Below, in pieces: positions 58,364 to 64,000 of a DNA stretch of 64,000 bases. Below the pieces are notes generated by a model. It had not been told where the DNA came from. It worked only from the letters and a program-made list of their open reading frames with translations, and searched no databases. The position numbers were made by a program, and so were the translations under genes. The number at the start of each line of letters is the position of its first letter. The first letter of the stretch is position 1. Source of the DNA: Verrucosispora sp. WMMD573 (lineage in GTDB: Bacteria > Actinomycetota > Actinomycetes > Mycobacteriales > Micromonosporaceae); contig NZ_CP114901.1 of NCBI RefSeq assembly GCF_027497175.1, positions 4,154,001 to 4,218,000 on the forward strand, in the 5' to 3' direction.

Positions 58364-59137
58364 ATGCGTGGACTCCGAGTGATGCTGAGCCGTTCGCGGC
58401 GCGGCGACCACGAGCGGCTGCTGGACGCCGCCCCGCACGCCCGACCCACCCGGATGGCGACGCCGGATTCAACCGGCCCGCTCGCCGACCTGTTGCGGGC
58501 CGCGGCCGGTCCAGCCCGGGAGCGGGAACTGGCCGGCGAGGAGGCCGCCGTCGCGGCATTCCGCACCGCCCGCCACCGCGGCACGGTTCCGTCGACGCCC
58601 GGGCGACGACGGAACCGGTTCACCGTCGGGGTGGTGGCCTGGATCGCCGGGCTGGCGGCCACCGCCACCGCGGGCGTCGCCCTCGCGGCGGCCGGTCTGG
58701 ACGGCCCCGGCCCGGCCTCGGCGCCGGTTGTCACCAGCCCCGCCGCGCCGGCACCCAGCACCGAGGCCACCCCGTCCGGGGAGGCCGTCCCCACCGGCGA
58801 GGCCACCGCAGCCCCGACCGATGGTCCGACAGGTGACGCGGCCTCCCCACCTGCGCAGTCGCCGAGCGCGTCGGTGTGGCCGCCGAGCGCCTCGGTGACG
58901 CCGGGTCCCGGGGCCAGCGGGAACGTCGGCCCCGGTAACTCGGACAACACCACCGACCGTCCGGGCCTGTGTCGGGCCTATCTGGCCAAGTCGGCACGAC
59001 AGCGGGAGAAGGCCCTGCGCACGCCGGCCTTCGAGGAACTCGTGGTCGCGGCCCGCGGCGCGGAACACGTCGAGGAGTACTGCCACGGCCTGCTGGCCGA
59101 CCCGGACCCGGAGCCGACCGAAAGCGCCGTCGGCTGA
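58364..59137 (+). CDS. Membrane protein co-transcribed with the sigma factor (possible anti-sigma partner)
   Basis: A 257-residue protein. The cytoplasmic N-terminal part (about 1-82) is helical (LADLLRAAAGPARERELAGEEAAVAAFRTAR). One transmembrane helix at about 86-108 (VGVVAWIAGLAATATAGVALAAAGL) is followed by a long Pro/Ser/Thr-rich external linker and a C-terminal domain with two cysteines (LCRAYLAKSARQREKALRTPAFEELVVAARG..EYCHGLL). No zinc HxxxCxxC anti-sigma motif is present, so an anti-sigma role rests only on position and topology. Confidence 0.6.
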   Translation: MRGLRVMLSRSRRGDHERLLDAAPHARPTRMATPDSTGPLADLLRAAAGPARERELAGEEAAVAAFRTARHRGTVPSTPGRRRNRFTVGVVAWIAGLAATATAGVALAAAGLDGPGPASAPVVTSPAAPAPSTEATPSGEAVPTGEATAAPTDGPTGDAASPPAQSPSASVWPPSASVTPGPGASGNVGPGNSDNTTDRPGLCRAYLAKSARQREKALRTPAFEELVVAARGAEHVEEYCHGLLADPDPEPTESAVG

Positions 59138-59423
59138 GTCACACATCCGGCGGTCCGCGCGAAGATGCACCACCTCCATTCCGCGCCGAATTCGACCGAA
59201 TTGTGAAATCTCTTCGACGCACGGTCGCCCCCTGCTACACAGGTGGTGGCGGAATCGCCGACTCCGACCCCGGGTGAATCGCCTCGTCAACCTGCCCGTC
59301 GAGGGCGACGTGTCCGGCGTTCGGAGCCGGTGCGGCAGCACCGTGCGGTTCAGGTTCACAAGGGTTCGATGTCACCGGGGTGGGCTACCGTGGCGGCGGA
59401 TCGATCGGGAAGGGGCGCCACGC

Positions 59424-60659
59424 ATGGTGATGTCACCCGAGGTGGACCGGATCCCGGTGCTGCGGGACCGTGCCGCCGCGGCCCGGCACCTCGCCCGGAT
59501 CTGCTTCAAGACCGGGCCACCCACCCTCACCGGGGTCGAGCTGGAATGGACGGTCCACGACGCCGTCGATCCGGTGCGCTCCGTCGACGCCGCGCGGCTA
59601 CGCGCGGCACTGGGGCCGTACGGCCCCACCACGCTGGACCCGACCAGCCCGGCCCTGCGCCTGTTCCAGGGCGGCGCGATCACCGTCGAACCCGGTGGCC
59701 AACTGGAGATCTCCACCCCGCCGCGAACCGGTGTCGCCGCGCTGATCGAGGCCACCCAGTCCGACGTGGCACAAACCACCACACTTCTGCACGCCGCCGG
59801 CCTGACTCTCGGCCGGGCCGGTATCGACCCGCACCGACACCCCCGGCCGGTGATCGACACTCCCCGCTACCGCGCGATGCGTCAGGTCTTCGACCGTCGC
59901 GGATCCGACGGGCGGACGATGATGTACAGCACGGCCGGTCTGCAGATCTGTCTCGACGCCGGGCAGCCCGAGCAGATGCCGGCCCGTTGGCAACTGGTAC
60001 ACGCGGTCGGGCCGCCCCTGCTCGCCGCCTTCGCAACCGCCACCCGGCACGCCGGCCGTGACACCGGCTGGGCGTCGGCCCGGATGGGCGCGTGGTGGCG
60101 CATCGATCCCGCCCGCACCGCCCCGGTCTGGACGCCCGCCGAAGCCGACCGGGATCCGGTCGCCGCCTGGACGGCCTACGTCCTGGCCGCGCCGCTGCTC
60201 TGCGTCCGCGGCGACGGCCCGGACTGGACAGCACCGCCGGACGTCACGTTCGCCGACTGGGTCGACGGGGCGCTGCACCGACCGCCCCGCGTCGACGACC
60301 TGGAATACCACGTCAGCACGCTCTTCCCGCCGGTGCGGCCGCGCGGCTACCTGGAGATCCGTTACCTCGACGCCCAACCGGGACGGAGCTGGATCCTGCC
60401 GTTGGCGGTGTTCAGCGCACTGCTCAGCGGCCCCGACACGATCGCCGCCGCGATGGCGGTGACCGCGTCCGCCGCCGACGGCTGGCACCGCGCCGCGCGG
60501 TACGGGCTGCGGGACGTCACCCTGGCCCGGGCCGCCGCTCAGCTGTTCGACCTGGCCCGGACCGCGCTGCCGCGGCTGGATCTGCCGCCCGGCCTGCACC
60601 GGGATATCGACCACGGATTACGGCGGCGACGTGACGCCGCGGAGAGGAGTCAGCCGTGA
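59424..60659 (+). CDS. egtA: Ergothioneine biosynthesis glutamate-cysteine ligase EgtA
   Basis: A 411-residue ligase of the GCS2 group. ATG 59424 has GAAGGGG upstream. Blocks such as GVELEWTVHD, GGAITVEPGGQLEISTPP and YLEIRYLDAQPG are those of EgtA. It makes gamma-glutamylcysteine, the sulfur donor for EgtB. The egtA-egtB-egtC-egtD order that follows confirms the pathway. Confidence 0.95.
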   Translation: MVMSPEVDRIPVLRDRAAAARHLARICFKTGPPTLTGVELEWTVHDAVDPVRSVDAARLRAALGPYGPTTLDPTSPALRLFQGGAITVEPGGQLEISTPPRTGVAALIEATQSDVAQTTTLLHAAGLTLGRAGIDPHRHPRPVIDTPRYRAMRQVFDRRGSDGRTMMYSTAGLQICLDAGQPEQMPARWQLVHAVGPPLLAAFATATRHAGRDTGWASARMGAWWRIDPARTAPVWTPAEADRDPVAAWTAYVLAAPLLCVRGDGPDWTAPPDVTFADWVDGALHRPPRVDDLEYHVSTLFPPVRPRGYLEIRYLDAQPGRSWILPLAVFSALLSGPDTIAAAMAVTASAADGWHRAARYGLRDVTLARAAAQLFDLARTALPRLDLPPGLHRDIDHGLRRRRDAAERSQP

Positions 60660-61990
60660 CCGACACCGGCATCGACCGCGACGCCGAAGGGCTGCGCGGC
60701 CGGATCGCCTCGGAACTGGCGCGTACCCGCGCCCGTACCGCCCGGCTGACCGAGGCGGTGGACGACGCCGACCTGATGCGTCAGCACTCACCGTTGATGT
60801 CCCCGCTGGTGTGGGACCTGGCGCACGTGGGCAACCAGGAGGAGCTCTGGCTGGTGCGCGACGTCGGCGGGCGGGAGCCGGTCCGGTGCGACATCGACGA
60901 CCTGTACGACGCGTTCAAGCAGCCACGTCGGGACCGCCCCTCGTTGCCGTTGCTGCCGCCGCCGGAGGCCCGGGCGTACGTGGCCACGGTCCGGGAAAAG
61001 GTGTACGACCTGCTGGATCGTGTCACCTTCGACGGTGATCGGTTGGTGGCCGACGGCTTCGCCTTCGGCATGATCGTGCAGCACGAGCAGCAGCACGACG
61101 AGACGATGCTCGCCACCCACCAGTTGCGTTCCGGTCCCGTGGCACTGCACGCGCCGCCGCCACCGGAGCCGGCCGTACGGGTTCCCGCCGAGGTGCTGGT
61201 GCCCGCCGGCCCGTTCGTGATGGGTACCGACACCGACCCCTGGGCGTTGGACAACGAGCGCCCCGCCCACCGGGTGGACCTGCCCGCGTACGTCATCGAC
61301 GCCGCACCGGTGACCAACGGTGCGTACCGTGCGTTCATCGCTGACGGGGGTTACGACGACCCGCGTTGGTGGACCGCGGCGGGCTGGCGGCACCGCCGGC
61401 AGGACGGTCTCAGTGCGCCGATGCACTGGCGACGGGACGGTGACGACTGGGCCTACCTGCGGTTCGGCAGGTGGGACCGGGTCCGCGACGACGAGCCGGT
61501 GGTGCACGTCTGCTTCCACGAGGCGCAGGCGTACGCCACCTGGGCGGGCAAGCGGCTGCCCACCGAGGCGGAGTGGGAGAAGGCCGCCCGGTGGGATCCG
61601 GCGACCGGCCGATCCCGGCGCTATCCGTGGGGCGACGACGACCCCACCTCCGCGCACGCCAACCTGGGCCAGCGACACCTGTCGCCGGCACCGGTGGGCG
61701 CCTACCCGGCAGGGGTGTCGCCGCTCGGGGCGCACCAACTCGTCGGCGACGTGTGGGAATGGACCGCCACCCCCTTCCGGGGCTATCCAGGCTTCGCCGC
61801 CTTCCCCTACCGGGAGTACTCCGAGGTCTTCTTCGGCGACGACTACCAGGTGCTGCGGGGCGGCTCCTTCGGTACCGACCAGGCGGCCTGCCGCAGCACG
61901 TTCCGCAACTGGGACTACCCCATCCGGCGGCAGATCTTCAGCGGCTTCCGCTGCGCCCGGGACGCCCGGCCCGACGAGGCGCATCGGTGA
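60656..61990 (+). CDS. egtB: Ergothioneine sulfoxide synthase EgtB
   Basis: A 444-residue non-haem iron enzyme, GTG overlapping egtA's stop. The N-terminal DinB-like helical domain supplies iron ligands His57 (LAHVGNQEE), His143 and His147 (QHEQQHDET). The C-terminal FGE-sulfatase domain runs from about residue 180 (VPAGPFVMGTD...GDVWEWTATPF...GGSFGTDQAACRSTFRNWD). With O2 it joins gamma-glutamylcysteine sulfur to trimethylhistidine (hercynine). Confidence 0.96.
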   Translation: MTDTGIDRDAEGLRGRIASELARTRARTARLTEAVDDADLMRQHSPLMSPLVWDLAHVGNQEELWLVRDVGGREPVRCDIDDLYDAFKQPRRDRPSLPLLPPPEARAYVATVREKVYDLLDRVTFDGDRLVADGFAFGMIVQHEQQHDETMLATHQLRSGPVALHAPPPPEPAVRVPAEVLVPAGPFVMGTDTDPWALDNERPAHRVDLPAYVIDAAPVTNGAYRAFIADGGYDDPRWWTAAGWRHRRQDGLSAPMHWRRDGDDWAYLRFGRWDRVRDDEPVVHVCFHEAQAYATWAGKRLPTEAEWEKAARWDPATGRSRRYPWGDDDPTSAHANLGQRHLSPAPVGAYPAGVSPLGAHQLVGDVWEWTATPFRGYPGFAAFPYREYSEVFFGDDYQVLRGGSFGTDQAACRSTFRNWDYPIRRQIFSGFRCARDARPDEAHR

Positions 61991-62012
61991 CGGCCGGGAA
62001 GCCGGTCGCCTG

Positions 62013-62759
62013 ATGTGTCGACACCTGGCCTATCTGGGGCCACCGGTGACCCTGCGGGAGTTGCTGTTCGATCCGCCGCACTCGCTGCTGCGTCAGTCCT
62101 GGGCCCCACGCGACATGCGCGGCGGGGGGACCATCAACGCCGACGGGTTCGGCGTCGGGTGGTACCCGGACGGCGAGACGCCGGTGCGGTACCGCCGGGC
62201 GCAGCCCATCTGGAGCGACCCGACCATCGCCGAGTTGGCGGCGGTCACCTCCTCCGGCGCGGTGCTGGCCGCCGTCCGCTCGGCCACCGTCGGCATGGCG
62301 ATCGTCGATGCCGCCGCCGCGCCCTTCGCCGAGGGGCCGTGGCTGTTCAGCCACAACGGGGTGGTGCGGGGCTGGCCCGACTCCATGGTCCCGCTCGCCG
62401 CCGAGCTACCCGTACGGGACCTGCTCACCCTCGACGCGACGACCGACTCGGCACTGCTGTGGGCACTGGTCCGTGCCCGGTTGCGTGCCGGTGTCGCGCC
62501 GGCCCGGGCGGTCGCCGAGACGGTGACCTCGGTGGCTGCGGCGGCGCCCGGCTCCCGGCTCAATCTGCTGCTCACCGACGGGCGCACGGTGGTCGCCAGC
62601 GCGGCCGGGCACGCCCTGTCACTGCGGGCCACGCCCGCGTCGGTGCTGCTGGCCTCCGAACCGCACGACGACGGACCGGGCTGGCGCGAGGTGCCAGACG
62701 GGCAACTCGTGCGGGCCACGGCGACCGATCTGCGCCAGCAGGCACTGGCGGCCTGGTGA
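62013..62759 (+). CDS. egtC: Ergothioneine biosynthesis glutamine amidotransferase-like hydrolase EgtC
   Basis: A 248-residue class II Ntn hydrolase starting MCRHLAYLG, in which Cys2 is the nucleophile; SHNGVVRGWP is the oxyanion block. It removes the glutamyl group from the sulfoxide made by EgtB. Start at ATG 62013, 22 nt after egtB. Confidence 0.95.
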   Translation: MCRHLAYLGPPVTLRELLFDPPHSLLRQSWAPRDMRGGGTINADGFGVGWYPDGETPVRYRRAQPIWSDPTIAELAAVTSSGAVLAAVRSATVGMAIVDAAAAPFAEGPWLFSHNGVVRGWPDSMVPLAAELPVRDLLTLDATTDSALLWALVRARLRAGVAPARAVAETVTSVAAAAPGSRLNLLLTDGRTVVASAAGHALSLRATPASVLLASEPHDDGPGWREVPDGQLVRATATDLRQQALAAW

Positions 62760-62813
62760 GAAGACGGTCCGGGTCCGTACGCACCTGTCAGACACGACGG
62801 AAGGGATACGCAG

Positions 62814-63779
62814 ATGGGCGCTGAGCCGCTCGAGATCCACCTCGACGACCGGGACATCGGCCGCAGCCTGCGAAGGGACGTCCGCGTCGGGCTGACCGCC
62901 GCGGCGAAGTGGCTGCCGCCGAGGTGGTTCTACGACTCCCGGGGCAGCGAACTCTTCGAAGAGATCACCCGACTGCCCGAGTACTACCCGACCCGGGCCG
63001 AACGTGCCGTCCTGGCCGCGCAGGCGACGGAGATCGCCGAGCTGACCGGCGCGAAGACCCTCATCGAGCTGGGGTCCGGTTCCTCGGGGAAGACCCGCCT
63101 GCTGCTGGACGCCTTCACCGAGCGCGGAGGGCTCGGCACCTTCGTGCCGCTGGACGTCTCGGCCAGTGCGCTGGCCGGATCCACCGCCGCCCTCGCCGCC
63201 GACTACCCGGGGCTGCGGGTGCGCGGCATAGTCGGTGACTTCACGCGCCACCTGGCGCACCTGCCGACCGGCGGGCGGCGGCTGGTCATCTTCCTCGGTG
63301 GCACCATCGGCAACCTGCTGCCGGAGGAACGGTCGGAGTTCGTCGCCGGGATGCGGGCCGCGCTGGAGGCGGGTGACTGGCTGTTGGTCGGCACCGACCT
63401 GGTCAAGGACCCGGCGGTGATCGTGCCCGCGTACGACGACGCGGCAGGGGTGACCGCGGAGTTCAACCGCAACGTGTTGCGGGTGCTCAACCGGGAACTC
63501 GGCGCCGACTTCGATCCGGCGGGGTTCGCCCACGTCGCGCTCTGGAATCCGGAACAGGAGTGGATCGAGATGCGGCTGCGGGCGGAACGGTCCATGCGGG
63601 TGACGGTGCTGGACCTCGGCGTCGACTTCGCCGCCGGTGAGGACCTGCGTACGGAGGTGTCGGCGAAGTTCCGCCCGGAGGGGATCGCGGGGGAGTTGGC
63701 CGCCGGTGGTTTCCGTACCGAGCGGTTCTGGACCGATCCGGGTGGCCTGTTCGGGGTGACCCTCGCGCGCGCCGAATGA
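62814..63779 (+). CDS. egtD: Histidine N-alpha-methyltransferase EgtD
   Basis: A 321-residue SAM-dependent enzyme (ATG behind GGAAGGGA). LPPRWFYDSRGSELFEEITRLPEYYPTRAE, the SAM loop LIELGSGSSGKTRLLLDAF and FLGGTIGNLLPEER are diagnostic. It trimethylates histidine to hercynine. The C-S lyase EgtE is not encoded next to it; the operon ends here. Confidence 0.96.
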   Translation: MGAEPLEIHLDDRDIGRSLRRDVRVGLTAAAKWLPPRWFYDSRGSELFEEITRLPEYYPTRAERAVLAAQATEIAELTGAKTLIELGSGSSGKTRLLLDAFTERGGLGTFVPLDVSASALAGSTAALAADYPGLRVRGIVGDFTRHLAHLPTGGRRLVIFLGGTIGNLLPEERSEFVAGMRAALEAGDWLLVGTDLVKDPAVIVPAYDDAAGVTAEFNRNVLRVLNRELGADFDPAGFAHVALWNPEQEWIEMRLRAERSMRVTVLDLGVDFAAGEDLRTEVSAKFRPEGIAGELAAGGFRTERFWTDPGGLFGVTLARAE

Positions 63780-63812
63780 GCGCTGCCCGTCGGCGGAGCT
63801 GATCGGCTCGGG

Positions 63813-63847
63813 ACCGGGGTTCGGCGGCCGTCACGCCGGACCCCGGT
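63813..63847 (+). terminator. Terminator of the egt operon
   Basis: A 14-bp stem with one G-U type mismatch (63813-63826 with 63834-63847, ACCGGGGTTCGGCG) and 7-nt loop, 33 nt past egtD. Confidence 0.82.
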
Positions 63848-63882
63848 GATCCGGGCAGGAACGATCGGCTAGGCTGGGCGCT

Positions 63883-63980
63883 GCGAAGGGGAGTAGCCCA
63901 TAACGCCGTGGTCGACATACTGGTGCGTCATGCATCCGGCCACCCGGCCTCGTTTGCGGCGAGGCGGGCGAGACCTTCGA
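63883..63980 (+). ncRNA. yybP-ykoY manganese riboswitch
   Basis: P1 is formed by CGAAGG (63884-63889) and CCTTCG (63974-63979). Inside lie the conserved 5' internal-loop block GGGGAGTAG, the CATACTGG segment and the 3' GGCGAGACC, in the order and spacing of the yybP-ykoY motif. The RNA binds Mn2+ and turns on exporters or UPF0016/TMEM165-type transporters. The controlled gene should start just beyond the right edge. Confidence 0.82.
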
Positions 63981-64000
63981 CCCAGGCTGTTGCGGCCGGG

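Overview
This is a high-GC actinomycete chromosome segment. Codon use, GTG starts with GGAGG-type ribosome sites, an Lsr2 homologue, an ergothioneine locus, a HspR-type operator at lon and a type II polyketide cluster point to Actinobacteria. The overall style fits Micromonosporaceae (inference, not proven).

Layout. 1-3.2 kb: end of a beta-helix protein, a small membrane protein, an LtrA-type membrane protein and a repeat/helix-hairpin-helix membrane protein. 3.4-14.4 kb: an unreduced type II polyketide cluster. A SARP regulator, a TcmI-type cyclase and an FAD monooxygenase run leftward. A second cyclase, a complete acetyl-CoA carboxylase (AccD-AccA fusion, BCCP, biotin carboxylase), an ACP-aromatase/cyclase fusion, a cupin, KS-alpha, KS-beta and an ABM monooxygenase run rightward. 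No ketoreductase is present, so the product should be a spore-pigment or tetracenomycin-like aromatic. 14.4-18 kb: a beta-propeller glycosidase-like gene, a decayed MFS fragment and an insertion sequence with a twice-frameshifted transposase. 18-34 kb: core and accessory genes, including glyA behind a ZTP riboswitch, a LigD-type polymerase, a branched-chain keto-acid dehydrogenase operon with an Lrp regulator, and an L,D-transpeptidase. 34-37.5 kb: lsr2 and lon; lon carries a HspR operator and a 2-nt frameshift.

37.5-46.2 kb is the most distinctive part. A tartrate/D-malate dehydrogenase, a Tat-exported metallo-beta-lactamase-fold enzyme, a glycerate kinase, a LysR regulator and a NitT/TauT-type ABC importer lie together. 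Five separate promoters share one architecture: an ATAGG-N5-CCTAT inverted repeat, exactly 38 nt from its first base to a TTGGAC -35 hexamer, then 18 nt to a -10. This reads as one LysR regulon for import, processing and catabolism of a tartrate-like acid through D-glycerate to phosphoglycerate.

46-64 kb: DEAD-box helicase, a DUF5715/M15-like protein paired with an AsnB-type amidotransferase, a MerR regulator with a classic 19-bp-spacer promoter, a divergent LVIVD/DUF305 pair with a CRP-like site, a nucleotide-sugar dehydrogenase, a Ser/Thr kinase, an ECF sigma factor with a membrane partner, the ergothioneine genes egtA-B-C-D, and at the right edge a yybP-ykoY manganese riboswitch whose gene lies outside. 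Several genes appear to be read from leaderless mRNAs with a TANNNT box 6-7 nt before the start codon.
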